From positions 179,626-243,625 of the forward strand of contig VAUL01000001.1 of NCBI GenBank assembly GCA_005774545.1: a DNA stretch of 64,000 bases, read 5' to 3'. Source of the DNA: Deltaproteobacteria bacterium (GTDB taxonomy: Bacteria > Desulfobacterota > Desulfuromonadia > Desulfuromonadales > BM103). Below the pieces are notes generated by a model that was not told where the DNA came from, made no database searches, and saw nothing but the letters and a program-made list of their open reading frames with translations. Shown in pieces: positions 9,328 to 17,521 of the stretch. Position 1 is the first letter of the stretch; each line of letters opens with the position of its first letter. Position numbers and translations under genes: made by a program.

Positions 9328-9406
9328 AGCGTTCTGTGGGGACAGTTAGGCAGGCGGCGTGCCGCGCATCGGCACGAAAATCATGACATCATCGGGGGGC
9401 GTTGTC

Positions 9407-9613
9407 ATGGCATGCGAACGGTTGGTCGATTGTGCATTCTTCCTCAGGTTCCGAAAGGAAACAGGACGCGATCAGTATCGCCTGCTGATTGCCAGTTACT
9501 GCCAGGGGAATCTCAGGGATGCCTGCAAACGGCTCGAATACGAGCGCGTGCAGGGGAAAACGGCGCCGCCTAATCTCTGTCCGAGCGGCTATCTGGCAAG
9601 GGAGCGGAGCTAG
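9407..9613 (+). CDS. small Cys-rich protein controlled by the GEMM riboswitch, function unknown
   Basis: A 68-aa soluble protein with five cysteines (residues 3, 9, 32, 40, 58) in the pattern CERLVDC, YC, DAC and LCPSGY. The first two resemble the short Cys-rich N-termini of small Geobacter proteins, but I do not recognise a named family. No signal peptide or membrane segment is visible. ATG 9407 is preferred, with GGGGGG at 9393-9398 upstream; in-frame ATG 9383 or GTG 9359 are alternatives. Its last 44 bases overlap the 3' end of the convergent photolyase gene. Metal or Fe-S binding through the cysteines is possible but not shown. The leader riboswitch implies that its level follows a cyclic dinucleotide. 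Confidence 0.7.
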   Translation: MACERLVDCAFFLRFRKETGRDQYRLLIASYCQGNLRDACKRLEYERVQGKTAPPNLCPSGYLARERS

Positions 9614-11102
9614 AGCCGGTTTGCGCCTGCCCGGCAGCGTGTCGCGCGTACTGCCCGAGATAGTTTCGCATCCGGATCTTCTTCGCCGTGTTCTCCGAAC
9701 TCATGTACCTGACGCTGCCGAATACCGGCCGAACCGGTCCCCAGGGGCGGTCATAGGCGCCAAGGCACCACAGGATCCCGGTTGCCGAGTTGGGATCGCG
9801 TCCGTCGAGCGCATAGCGGTCGTTGAACTCGAACATGACGTCCAGCGCCGCCTGCGGCGAAGGGGTCCATTCGATGATTTTCTTCCCCCAGAGCATGCGC
9901 AGATAGTTGTGGATCGTCCCCTCCCGCAGCAACTGGGTCTGGGCTGCGTTCCACAGCGGGTCATGAGTTGCCGCGGTCCGTAGTTCCTCGACGGAATAGC
10001 GGTAGCGGCGCGGGTCGTCGCTGTGCCGCTCGAGCGTCTGCCGCGCCCAGCCGGGTAGCCGGTCGAGGCCGGGCTGACCGGGGCAATGCGCGCTGTTGAC
10101 GTAACCGAGTTCGCGCCAGGTGATCAGCTGGTCGAGAAAGGCTTCGGCGTCGGGCGGCATCCCCCACCAGCCGGTGCGGCTGCCGCTGGCGTGCGATGCA
10201 AGATCCGGCGGAACCCAGCCGCAACTGTCGGCTACCGCCTGGAAAACCTGATGCGCGCCGATATGACCGAAATGCAGGTACGGGGAGAGTCCGCTGCAGC
10301 CGTCGAGGTCGGGGTGGTTGCGCTCCGTGCTGTAACGGGAGAGTGGCCCGGCGACAAACTGTTCGAGCCTGGCGAGGGCTGCAGCGGCACCACCGCGCAG
10401 AGAGACGGATGCCACGCTGTGATCGATCGGCAGGGCGGCCAAAGCTGCGGGGTCCCCATCGAGCAACAGGGGTTCGACGGCCGGCCAGCGGTGCGTGATC
10501 GCCCGGGGCAGCGCCGGCGGCGACGCCAGGGGCAATTCGGCAAGCGGGTCGCCTGGCGGCGGTTCGGCAAGGTGGCCGGGCAGCTCCTTTTGCAGGAAGC
10601 GGCGGAATGCATGGGCGGTGGCAAAAGAACGGCCTGCTGCCTGCAACGGCAACAGGCCGTTGCTGTCGACGGCCGTCAGCCGGACTGCCAGCTTTCGTCC
10701 GGCAGCGGCCAGCATGTCGGGGAGGAAGAAGCCGGGGAAATCGTCGGTCACCACCTCGCAGGCGTATCCGGCCAATGCTTCCAGCAACCCCTTGCCGGCG
10801 CCGGGGGCCGATTCGACATAGGGGTGGTAAACCACCGGCCGGCCGGCCATGGACCGCTTGTTCGCGGCCATGCCGTCGAGAACGAAACGGTGCAGGCGCT
10901 CCGATGCATAGGGGTAGTCGCAGCGCAGTCCTTCAAGCACGACCAGCGGCCTGCCCAGACGGCAGGCCTGGTCTGCCGCGTGCTGAAGGGCGAAGTTGCT
11001 GCGGGTGCGTCGGGCGGCGATCATCCAGTAGAGGACGAACTCGCCATCGGTACGGAGCGGACGGCGGTTCATCAAGCGCAGGCGCAGGGCGGGAACGGTC
11101 AT
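9570..11102 (-). CDS. phr: class II CPD deoxyribodipyrimidine photolyase
   Basis: A 510-aa flavoprotein that repairs UV-induced cyclobutane pyrimidine dimers using blue light. The N-terminal antenna half (VLYWMIAARRTRSNFALQHA) and the C-terminal FAD domain are both complete. Class II hallmarks are present: EGTIHNYLRMLWGKKIIEW, NDRYALDGRDPNSATGI and RPVFGSVRYM. ATG lies at 11100-11102 on the minus strand. It is divergent from the operon starting at 11186, sharing an 83-base intergenic region. The C-terminal tail (about 25 residues, Ser/Ala/Asp-rich) is beyond the usual family end and overlaps the convergent small gene. Confidence 0.94.
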   Translation of the reverse strand: MTVPALRLRLMNRRPLRTDGEFVLYWMIAARRTRSNFALQHAADQACRLGRPLVVLEGLRCDYPYASERLHRFVLDGMAANKRSMAGRPVVYHPYVESAPGAGKGLLEALAGYACEVVTDDFPGFFLPDMLAAAGRKLAVRLTAVDSNGLLPLQAAGRSFATAHAFRRFLQKELPGHLAEPPPGDPLAELPLASPPALPRAITHRWPAVEPLLLDGDPAALAALPIDHSVASVSLRGGAAAALARLEQFVAGPLSRYSTERNHPDLDGCSGLSPYLHFGHIGAHQVFQAVADSCGWVPPDLASHASGSRTGWWGMPPDAEAFLDQLITWRELGYVNSAHCPGQPGLDRLPGWARQTLERHSDDPRRYRYSVEELRTAATHDPLWNAAQTQLLREGTIHNYLRMLWGKKIIEWTPSPQAALDVMFEFNDRYALDGRDPNSATGILWCLGAYDRPWGPVRPVFGSVRYMSSENTAKKIRMRNYLGQYARHAAGQAQTGSSSAPLPDSRSDRD

Positions 11103-11120
11103 GGGCTTTCCGTTGTCGGA

Positions 11121-11153
11121 TTGAAGGATTGTTCTGCTAGACTATAACAGAAC
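11121..11153 (+). promoter_or_regulatory. promoter with overlapping inverted repeat (putative operator) of the photo-stress operon
   Basis: TTGAAG (11121-11126), 16-base spacer, TATAAC (11143-11148) points to the 11186 operon. GTTCTG (11131-11136) and CAGAAC (11148-11153) form an inverted repeat with an 11-base centre that covers the spacer and the -10 box, as expected for a dimeric regulator site between the divergent photolyase gene and the operon. The regulator is not in the window. Confidence 0.6.
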
Positions 11154-11185
11154 TCGAATTGTTCGTGAGCGCAGGGAGGGGTCGG

Positions 11186-12139
11186 ATGATCGGGAAAATT
11201 CGTATCGGCATCAGCAGTTGCCTGCTTGGGGAAATGGTCCGCTATGACGGCGGACACCAGCTCGACCGCTACCTTCGCGACACGTTGGGGAACTGGTTCG
11301 AATATGTCGGGGTCTGCCCGGAAGTGGAGCTGGGCTTGCCGACGCCGCGCGAAGCCCTGCGGCTGGTGACAGGGGAGGAGGGCGGCGTGCGCCTGGTCTT
11401 TGCCAGGTCGGGCGAAGATATTACCGGGCGCATGCAGGCCTGGGCGGAGCGGCGCGTAGCCGAACTGGAGAGCGAAGAGTTGTGCGGCTTCATTTTCAAG
11501 GCCAAGTCGCCTTCGAGCGGAATGGAACGGGTCAAGCTCTACGACCGCAACGGCGTCCCCGCGAAGAAGGGGGTCGGCATGTTTGCCCGGGCGTTCATGG
11601 CGCATTTCCCCGATCTTCCGGTCGAGGAGGACGGCAGGTTGCACGATCCGGCACTGCGGGAAAATTTCATCGAACGGGTGTTCGTCTTCAAGCGCTGGCG
11701 TGACCTGCAGAAGAGCGGCATGACGGCCGCCGCCCTGATCGACTTCCATACACGCCACAAGCTGCTGCTTCTCAGCCACAGCCCCGAACTCTATCGGAGC
11801 ATGGGCAAGCTGGTGGCACAGGCCGGGGTTCTTCCCCCCGAGGTTTTGCGGGAGGCCTACCTGCCGCTGTTGATGAAGGCCATGCGACTGCCGGCCACGG
11901 TGCGCAAGCAGGTCAACGTGCTGCAGCACCTGCTCGGCTATTTCAAGCGACAGCTGAATGCCGACGAGAAGCGCGAGGCGCTGGAGTTGATCGACAGCTA
12001 TCGGGTCGGCAGCGTGCCGCTGATCGTACCGGTGACGCTGTTGAATCATTACGTGCGCAAATACCGCGATCCCTATCTAGAGCGACAGTATTACCTGCAT
12101 CCGCACCCTCTGGAGATGCAGTTGCGCAATCATGCCTGA
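11186..12139 (+). CDS. DUF523-DUF1722 fusion protein (YbgA-type)
   Basis: A 317-aa cytoplasmic protein. The N-terminal DUF523 half (about residues 1-145) opens IRIGISSCLLGEMVRYDGGH with the CxLG motif and includes GVCPEVELGLPTPR; the C-terminal DUF1722 half (about 180-310) has HTRHKLLLLSHSPELYRSMG and a late YHLHPHPLE-like end. The same fusion is found beside photolyase genes in many light-responsive clusters; its biochemical role is unknown. ATG 11186 is used because GGGAGGG sits at 11174-11180. It overlaps the next gene by eight bases. Confidence 0.9.
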   Translation: MIGKIRIGISSCLLGEMVRYDGGHQLDRYLRDTLGNWFEYVGVCPEVELGLPTPREALRLVTGEEGGVRLVFARSGEDITGRMQAWAERRVAELESEELCGFIFKAKSPSSGMERVKLYDRNGVPAKKGVGMFARAFMAHFPDLPVEEDGRLHDPALRENFIERVFVFKRWRDLQKSGMTAAALIDFHTRHKLLLLSHSPELYRSMGKLVAQAGVLPPEVLREAYLPLLMKAMRLPATVRKQVNVLQHLLGYFKRQLNADEKREALELIDSYRVGSVPLIVPVTLLNHYVRKYRDPYLERQYYLHPHPLEMQLRNHA

Positions 12140-13673
12140 GACCGTGCTCGCCATGAACCGGAATGATCCCCGTCCGATCGCCGTACTCGGCGCGACCGGC
12201 TATGTCGGCGCCCGCCTGGTGCCGCGCCTGGTAAAGGCCGGCTGGCGGGTCCGTGCTGTCGGCCGCAACCCGGACAAGCTGGCCGGCCGCCCCTGGGCAG
12301 CCGATCCGGGCGTCGAAATCGCACCTGGCGACGTGCTCGACCGGGGTTCTCTGGAAGCCGCGCTGCGCGGTTGCCGGGCGGTATTCTACCTGGTTCACTC
12401 GATGGGCCCGCACATCGCCGACTTTGCCGCGACGGACCGGCAGGCCGCCGAAAACCTGGCGGCTGCAGCGGCCGCAGCCGGGGTCGAGCGGATCATCTAT
12501 CTGGGCGGTCTGGGCGACGATGCGCCGCACCTCAGCCATCATCTGCGTTCCCGCCACGAAGTGGGCGACATCCTGAAGAAGGGGAGCATCCCGGTTACGA
12601 TCTTCCGGGCGGCGATGATCATCGGTTCGGGGAGCGCGTCTTTCGAGATTCTCCGCTACCTGGTGGAACGTCTGCCGGTCATGGTCACGCCGCGCTGGAT
12701 CGATACGCCGTGCCAGCCGATCGCCGTCAGCAACGTCCTCCACTATCTGGTCTCCTGCCTCGATTCTCCGGCGACTATCGGTGAAACTTTCGACATCGGC
12801 ACCGAAGAGGTTGTCACCTATCGCCAGCTGATGCGCCTTTATGCCGAGGAGGCCCGGCTGCCGCGGCGCTGGATCATCCCGGTGCCGGTACTGACGCCGC
12901 GTCTGTCGTCCTACTGGATTCACCTGGTGACGCCGGTGCCGGCCAGCCTGGCGCGCCCTCTCGCCGAGGGATTGCGCAATCCGGTCCTGTGTCGTGATGC
13001 CGCGATCCGCGAACTGATTCCGCAACTTCTGTTCGGCTGCCGGATGGCCATTCGGCTGGCGCTGGAGAACCTGCGCCTGCAGCAGGTGGAGAGTTCGTGG
13101 ATGGACGCCGGCCGCCTGCCGCCGGTCGAGTGGAGCAGCCGCGACGATCCGGAATGGGCCGGCGGTACGCTGTTCCGCGACGAGCGGCGGATCGTGGTGG
13201 CGGCCCCGGCCCGGCAGTGCTGGCCGGCGGTGGTCGGCATCGGCGGACAGACCGGCTGGTACTATGCTGACTGGCTGTGGCGCCTGCGCGGGGGGATGGA
13301 CCGACTGCTCGGCGGACCGGGGCTCGGCCGCGGCCGGCGCGATCCCGCTGCGGTGCGGGCAGGGGATGCCCTCGACTTCTGGCGCGTCCTGGCTGCCGAA
13401 CCTGACCGCCGCCTCAAGCTGGTGGCCGAGATGAAACTCCCCGGCGAGGCGGTCCTCGAACTGCGTCTGACCGAATGCGCCGACGGCACCACGGAGATCC
13501 GCCAGAGTGCCCGCTTCCGGCCGCGCGGGCTGTTCGGCCTGCTGTACTGGTACGCCGTCCTGCCGCTGCACGAACTGGTCTTTGCCGGTATGCTGCGTGG
13601 CATCGCCCGTGCCGCCGGCGGGGCCATTCTCGTTGGTCCCGAGCGTCCGCGCGACCGCACGGTGCGCTCATGA
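12132..13673 (+). CDS. NAD(P)-binding SDR-family protein with C-terminal DUF2867 domain
   Basis: A 513-aa protein. Residues about 16-330 form an atypical short-chain dehydrogenase/epimerase domain with the Rossmann loop VLGATGYVGARLV, an arginine-rich cofactor region (VRAVGRNPDKL) and RIIYLGGLGDD. The C-terminal part from about 340 is DUF2867-like (WYYADWLWRLRGGMDRLLGG, GDALDFWRV). The substrate is unknown; complex-I assembly-like or oxidoreductase roles have been suggested for such folds, but nothing here decides. ATG 12132 and ATG 12153 are both possible starts. The TGA stop overlaps the next ATG (ATGA), indicating translational coupling. Confidence 0.87.
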   Translation: MPETVLAMNRNDPRPIAVLGATGYVGARLVPRLVKAGWRVRAVGRNPDKLAGRPWAADPGVEIAPGDVLDRGSLEAALRGCRAVFYLVHSMGPHIADFAATDRQAAENLAAAAAAAGVERIIYLGGLGDDAPHLSHHLRSRHEVGDILKKGSIPVTIFRAAMIIGSGSASFEILRYLVERLPVMVTPRWIDTPCQPIAVSNVLHYLVSCLDSPATIGETFDIGTEEVVTYRQLMRLYAEEARLPRRWIIPVPVLTPRLSSYWIHLVTPVPASLARPLAEGLRNPVLCRDAAIRELIPQLLFGCRMAIRLALENLRLQQVESSWMDAGRLPPVEWSSRDDPEWAGGTLFRDERRIVVAAPARQCWPAVVGIGGQTGWYYADWLWRLRGGMDRLLGGPGLGRGRRDPAAVRAGDALDFWRVLAAEPDRRLKLVAEMKLPGEAVLELRLTECADGTTEIRQSARFRPRGLFGLLYWYAVLPLHELVFAGMLRGIARAAGGAILVGPERPRDRTVRS

Positions 13674-14149
13674 GGGCAATACTGCGCCGGCTCGAATGCC
13701 GGCAGATACTGCCGCTGTCGCTGGCGGCAGCCTGGGAGTTCTTCTCCCGGCCGGAGAACCTGGCGACGATCACGCCGCCCGACCTCGGCTTTACCGTGAC
13801 ATCGCCGCTTCCCGAACGGATGTATGCCGGGATGATCGTCACCTACACGGTCAGCCCTTTTGGGTTGGTGCGCATCCCCTGGGTGACCGAGATCACCCAG
13901 GTTCGCGAGCCCGAGTTTTTCGTCGATGAGCAACGCAGCGGGCCTTACCGCTTCTGGCATCATCAGCATCATTTTCGCAAAGCTGACGGCGGCATCGAGA
14001 TGACGGACCTGATCCATTACCGCCTGCCGTACGGTCTGCCCGGCGATCTGGCGGCCGGCGCGCTGGTCGAGCGGCGGCTGGCGAGCATCTTTGCCTATCG
14101 TCGCCGGAAGCTGGCGGAGTTGTTCGATGCCCCGGTCAAAGGAGGATGA
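13670..14149 (+). CDS. SRPBCC-family ligand-binding protein
   Basis: A 159-aa protein of the START/SRPBCC fold. It begins CRQILPLSLAAAWEFFSRPENLATITPP, the usual opening of the family, and shows ITQVREPEFFVDEQRSGPYRFWHHQHHF and MTDLIHYRLPYG. Such proteins bind hydrophobic ligands in a cavity. ATG 13670 overlaps the previous stop. Placement between an SDR and a lipocalin suggests a lipid or isoprenoid ligand in a light/oxidative stress response; this is inference from context. Confidence 0.87.
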   Translation: MRAILRRLECRQILPLSLAAAWEFFSRPENLATITPPDLGFTVTSPLPERMYAGMIVTYTVSPFGLVRIPWVTEITQVREPEFFVDEQRSGPYRFWHHQHHFRKADGGIEMTDLIHYRLPYGLPGDLAAGALVERRLASIFAYRRRKLAELFDAPVKGG

Positions 14150-14153
14150 GCTT

Positions 14154-14714
14154 ATGGACAGACTGCGCAAGTGGCTCCGGGTGCTGGCCGGCAGCCTGAC
14201 GCTTCTGGCGGGATGTGCGCCGTCGGGGCAGCACCTGCCGCCCCTGAAGACGGTGCCACACGTCGATCTGCAGAAGTACACCGGCACCTGGTACGAGATC
14301 GCCCGCTATCCGCACTCCTTCCAGAAGGGGTGCGTGGACAGCCGGGCCGACTACGAGCTGCGCGATGACGGCCGCATCGGGGTCGTGAACCAGTGCCGTC
14401 GGGACACCCCCGCCAGGGAGGTGCGGCGTGTGTCGGGAACGGCCCGGGTGGTCGATAATGTCAGCAATGCCCGGCTTCAGGTCAGTTTTTTCTGGCCGTT
14501 CTGGGGCGAATACTGGATCATCGACCTCGATCCCGACTATCGCTGGGCGGTGGTCGGGCACCCCAGCCGCAACTACCTCTGGATTTTGAGCCGCACACCT
14601 AAGATGGAGGAAGCGGTCTACCGGGAACTGGTGTCGCGACTCCCGGCCCAGGGGTACGATCCTCTCAAGTTGCAGCGCACTTACCAGCCTCCGGAAGAAG
14701 TTCGCGGCAACTGA
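14154..14714 (+). CDS. blc: outer-membrane lipocalin (Blc-type lipoprotein)
   Basis: A 186-aa lipoprotein. The signal peptide ends in the lipobox LLAGC (residue about 22), so the mature protein is lipid-anchored, probably in the outer membrane. The lipocalin signature GTWYEIARYPHSFQKGC follows, with the typical DSRADYEL and IDLDPDYRWAVVGHPSR strands. Length is close to bacterial Blc. GGAGGATG at 14141-14148 precedes ATG 14154. Blc binds fatty acids and lysophospholipids and is a stress lipoprotein in other bacteria; co-location with a photolyase fits a role in membrane damage. Confidence 0.93.
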   Translation: MDRLRKWLRVLAGSLTLLAGCAPSGQHLPPLKTVPHVDLQKYTGTWYEIARYPHSFQKGCVDSRADYELRDDGRIGVVNQCRRDTPAREVRRVSGTARVVDNVSNARLQVSFFWPFWGEYWIIDLDPDYRWAVVGHPSRNYLWILSRTPKMEEAVYRELVSRLPAQGYDPLKLQRTYQPPEEVRGN

Positions 14715-14723
14715 TCGGGGGCG

Positions 14724-15593
14724 ATGAAGTCCATGCCACGACTCCTGTCCCTGCTGCTTCTGCTGCTGCTGCCGGTTTCCGGCGCCTTTGCCGAATCGCG
14801 GGTATTTCATCTTCAGCACCGTGCGGCGGCCGATGTGGCCGATGCGGTGCGGTCCATGCTGGGAGAGGGGAGCCGGGTGGCGGCGTCCGGCCACAGCCTC
14901 TTCGTCGAGGCTTCGGCGGACGATCTCGGGGTCGCCGCCGACCTGGTCGGAATGCTCGACCGGCCGCTCAAGATGCTGCGGATCGAGGTCCGGCAGGAGC
15001 GCCGGGATGCTGCTGAGAATGTGCAGCTGGAGGCGGCCGGCAGCGGAACGATCGGTTCGTCGACCGTGCTCATCGGGCGTCCCGGCCCGTCACCGCGGCG
15101 CGGTGCGGCCGTGCGGTGGGAGCGCGATGGTCGCGTGCAGGTCGGCGGGTCATCGACAGGCATTCGCGAAAATCGGCAAGTCAGCCAGTTCGTCGCGACT
15201 CTTGAAGGTTCCCCGGCACAGATCAGCATCGGTCGGCGCATCCCCTTCACCGAACGCTGGCTGCTCCTGGCCCGCCGGCACACGCACGTCATCGAGACCG
15301 TCCGCTATGAGGCGGTCGACACCGGTTTCGAGGTGCGGCCCGAACTGCTCGGTGGTCTGGTGCAGCTTGCCATCCGCCCCTACATGGCGTTCCTCGACCC
15401 GCAGCAACCGCGCGAAATCCGTTTCCAGGAGCTGACCACCACCGTACGCATTCCTCTCGGCGAATGGTTTGATCTCGGCGGGACGATGACCGGGCGGGAC
15501 GAGATCAGCCGGGAGATCCTCGGCGTCGCCGGCAGTTCAGGGGAGGGGAGCGCGGTGATTCGCGTCAAGGTCGAATTGCAACCGCAGCCGTAG
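14724..15593 (+). CDS. secretin-N-like exported protein
   Basis: A 289-aa protein with a Leu-rich signal peptide (residues about 5-24). The segment RVFHLQHRAAADVADAVRSML followed by LVGMLDRPLKML is a secretin short-domain (N1/STN-like) signature. The C-terminal half (ATLEGSPAQISIGRRIPF, VRPELLGGLVQLAIRP, TTTVRIPLGEW) resembles the secretin family homology region. At 289 aa it is far shorter than a pore-forming secretin, so it may be a reduced periplasmic or outer-membrane relative. It is the last gene of the photo-stress operon, nine bases after the lipocalin. Confidence 0.72.
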   Translation: MKSMPRLLSLLLLLLLPVSGAFAESRVFHLQHRAAADVADAVRSMLGEGSRVAASGHSLFVEASADDLGVAADLVGMLDRPLKMLRIEVRQERRDAAENVQLEAAGSGTIGSSTVLIGRPGPSPRRGAAVRWERDGRVQVGGSSTGIRENRQVSQFVATLEGSPAQISIGRRIPFTERWLLLARRHTHVIETVRYEAVDTGFEVRPELLGGLVQLAIRPYMAFLDPQQPREIRFQELTTTVRIPLGEWFDLGGTMTGRDEISREILGVAGSSGEGSAVIRVKVELQPQP

Positions 15594-15610
15594 CCGGCAT
15601 CTCTTAACCC

Positions 15611-15639
15611 TTGACAGTGCTCCCCCGGTTTGGTATTCA
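15611..15639 (+). promoter_or_regulatory. sigma70-type promoter of tRNA-Cys
   Basis: TTGACA (15611-15616), 17-base spacer, TATTCA (15634-15639), about 19 bases before the tRNA. Confidence 0.8.
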
Positions 15640-15657
15640 AGACTTCCGTTTCTCGAC

Positions 15658-15731
<74 letters not shown>

Positions 15732-15738
15732 CCAATTC

Positions 15739-15768
15739 AAGCCAGCCCCTGAACAGGCTGGCTTTTTT
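15739..15768 (+). terminator. intrinsic terminator after tRNA-Cys
   Basis: Stem AAGCCAGCC (15739-15747) with GGCTGGCTT (15756-15764) and a T-run to 15768. The next CDS starts only 12 bases further. Confidence 0.92.
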
Positions 15769-15780
15769 CGTTGAGTCGCC

Positions 15781-16605
15781 ATGGCACTGATGACACCGAC
15801 AATCCTGCTGATGTTTGCCCTGGTCGGTGCCTGCGCCGGGCTTCTGGCCGGGTTGTTCGGCATCGGCGGCGGGCTGATCCTGATCCCGCTGTTCATCTGG
15901 GCCTTCAAGCTTGCCGGCTTTGCCCCCCAGATCATCGTGCATTTGGCCTTCGGCACCAGCCTGGCAATCATCATCCCCACCGCCATCAGCAGCGCACTGG
16001 GACATCGCAAGCGCGGCAACGTCGACTGGCACCTCGTGCTGCGCATGGCCTGCGGCAGCGTGGCCGGAGTGGTTTGCGGCTCGTCGCTGGCCGCCGGACT
16101 TTCCGGCGACACGCTGAAAGGATTGTTCGGGTTGATGCAAATCGGGGTGGGCAGCCGGCTCTTCTCCAGGCCGCCCAAAGAGCCGGACATGCATCCCGGA
16201 CCGGCCGGCTGGTGGCCGATACTTGTCATCGGTTTCGTGGTGGGCGGCTTTTCGGCCTTTTTCGGCGTCGGCGGCGGGGTCATTGCCGTGCCGCTGATCA
16301 TGATCTTTCTGCATCACTCGATGCATCGCGCCGTCGGCAACTCCAGCGGCCTGATGGTTGTGTCCGCTCTGACCGGCACAGCTTCTTACATGATCCACGG
16401 CTGGGGTCTGGCGGAACTGCCGCCGTTCTCGCTCGGCTACGTCAATCTTCTGGTCACCCTTTTGGTCGCGCCCTTTACCATCATCATGGCCCGCGTCGGG
16501 GTGCGCGTTGCCAACCGGACCAGCCATGCTAGACTGGTGAGGGTCTTTGCCGTGCTCATCATCCTGGTCGGCGTGCGCATGGCACTGGATGCCTTCTGGC
16601 GCTGA
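15781..16605 (+). CDS. TSUP-family (TauE/SafE) membrane permease
   Basis: A 274-aa polytopic inner-membrane protein with about eight helices and the internal duplication typical of TSUP: GLLAGLFGIGGGLILIPLF near residue 22 and GGFSAFFGVGGGVIAVPLI near residue 155. The family exports or imports sulfite, sulfonates or other small organic anions; the substrate cannot be read here. ATG 15781 has no clear Shine-Dalgarno and lies close behind the tRNA-Cys terminator, so expression may depend on read-through or an unseen promoter. The MEMO gene follows after 26 bases with a better ribosome site. Confidence 0.9.
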   Translation: MALMTPTILLMFALVGACAGLLAGLFGIGGGLILIPLFIWAFKLAGFAPQIIVHLAFGTSLAIIIPTAISSALGHRKRGNVDWHLVLRMACGSVAGVVCGSSLAAGLSGDTLKGLFGLMQIGVGSRLFSRPPKEPDMHPGPAGWWPILVIGFVVGGFSAFFGVGGGVIAVPLIMIFLHHSMHRAVGNSSGLMVVSALTGTASYMIHGWGLAELPPFSLGYVNLLVTLLVAPFTIIMARVGVRVANRTSHARLVRVFAVLIILVGVRMALDAFWR

Positions 16606-16631
16606 CCCCGCCGTCTCCTTAGGAGGCTGAC

Positions 16632-17435
16632 ATGGTGCGCTCCCCCGCCGTCGCCGGCCAGTTCTACCCGAAGCACCCCGCTGCGCTCACCCAGACCCTG
16701 GACCAGCTCATCCCTGCCACCGACGGCGGGCTGACCGCCTGCGGCGTCATGGTCCCGCATGCCGGATACGTCTATTCGGGGGCGGTGGCCGGCAGGACCT
16801 TTGCGGCCGTTGCGGTGCCCGAAGAGGTGGTGATTCTCGGCCCCAACCATCACGGCGCCGGCCACCAGGCCGCGGTCTACCGGCACGGCGCATGGGACAC
16901 TCCGCTCGGTCGGGTACCGATCGCCGAAGCGCTGGCGGATGCCGTGCTCGCCGCCTGCCCGGCGATGGCGGCCGATATCCAGGCTCACCTCTACGAGCAT
17001 TCGCTGGAGGTGCAGGTGCCGTTTCTCCAGGTGCGCCGTTCCAGCGTGTCGATCCTGCCGCTCTGCATCGGCCGGGTGCCGCTCGATGTTCTCCTGGAGA
17101 TCGGCGATGGCCTGGCAAAAGCGCTGCTGACCCGGGCTCACCGGCCGCTGCTCGTGGCCAGCACCGACATGACCCATTACGAATCAGGCGAGACGGCCCG
17201 GCGCAAGGACCACCAGGCGCTCGACCGCGTCCTGGCCCTCGACCCAGAAGGTCTCTACCGCACGGTGCGCGATCAGCGCATCAGCATGTGCGGTGTCCTC
17301 CCCACCGTGGTCATGCTGCGTGCCGCCCTGGCCCTCGGTGCCACCCGGGCCGAACTGGTCGCTTATGCCAACTCCGGGGATGTGACCGGCGATCAGCGTG
17401 AAGTTGTCGGCTACGCCGGGGTCACGGTCAGCTGA
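16632..17435 (+). CDS. amrB: MEMO1-like protein (AmmeMemoRadiSam system protein B)
   Basis: A 267-aa protein of the MEMO family: VRSPAVAGQFYPKHP at the N-terminus, MVPHAGYVYSGAVAG, GPNHHGAG, SLEVQVPFLQ and ASTDMTHY, with the conserved His/Asp/Cys residues that resemble a dioxygenase-like metal site. In many bacteria and archaea it occurs with an AMMECR1 and a radical-SAM protein; neither partner is in this window. AGGAGG at 16621-16626 precedes ATG 16632. The molecular function is not established. Confidence 0.9.
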   Translation: MVRSPAVAGQFYPKHPAALTQTLDQLIPATDGGLTACGVMVPHAGYVYSGAVAGRTFAAVAVPEEVVILGPNHHGAGHQAAVYRHGAWDTPLGRVPIAEALADAVLAACPAMAADIQAHLYEHSLEVQVPFLQVRRSSVSILPLCIGRVPLDVLLEIGDGLAKALLTRAHRPLLVASTDMTHYESGETARRKDHQALDRVLALDPEGLYRTVRDQRISMCGVLPTVVMLRAALALGATRAELVAYANSGDVTGDQREVVGYAGVTVS

Positions 17436-17439
17436 CTTC

Positions 17440-17468
17440 TTGTCATCGTTGCGGTTTTCCGGTATAAA
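17440..17468 (+). promoter_or_regulatory. sigma70-type promoter of gltX
   Basis: TTGTCA (17440-17445), 17-base spacer, TATAAA (17463-17468), 54 bases before the gltX start. A GC-rich imperfect hairpin lies in the short leader at about 17469-17492. Confidence 0.75.
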
Positions 17469-17521
17469 GCGGGGCGCTTGAGCGCGTCCCGCTTCGTTAT
17501 TTCGGTTCAGGAGTACACGGC

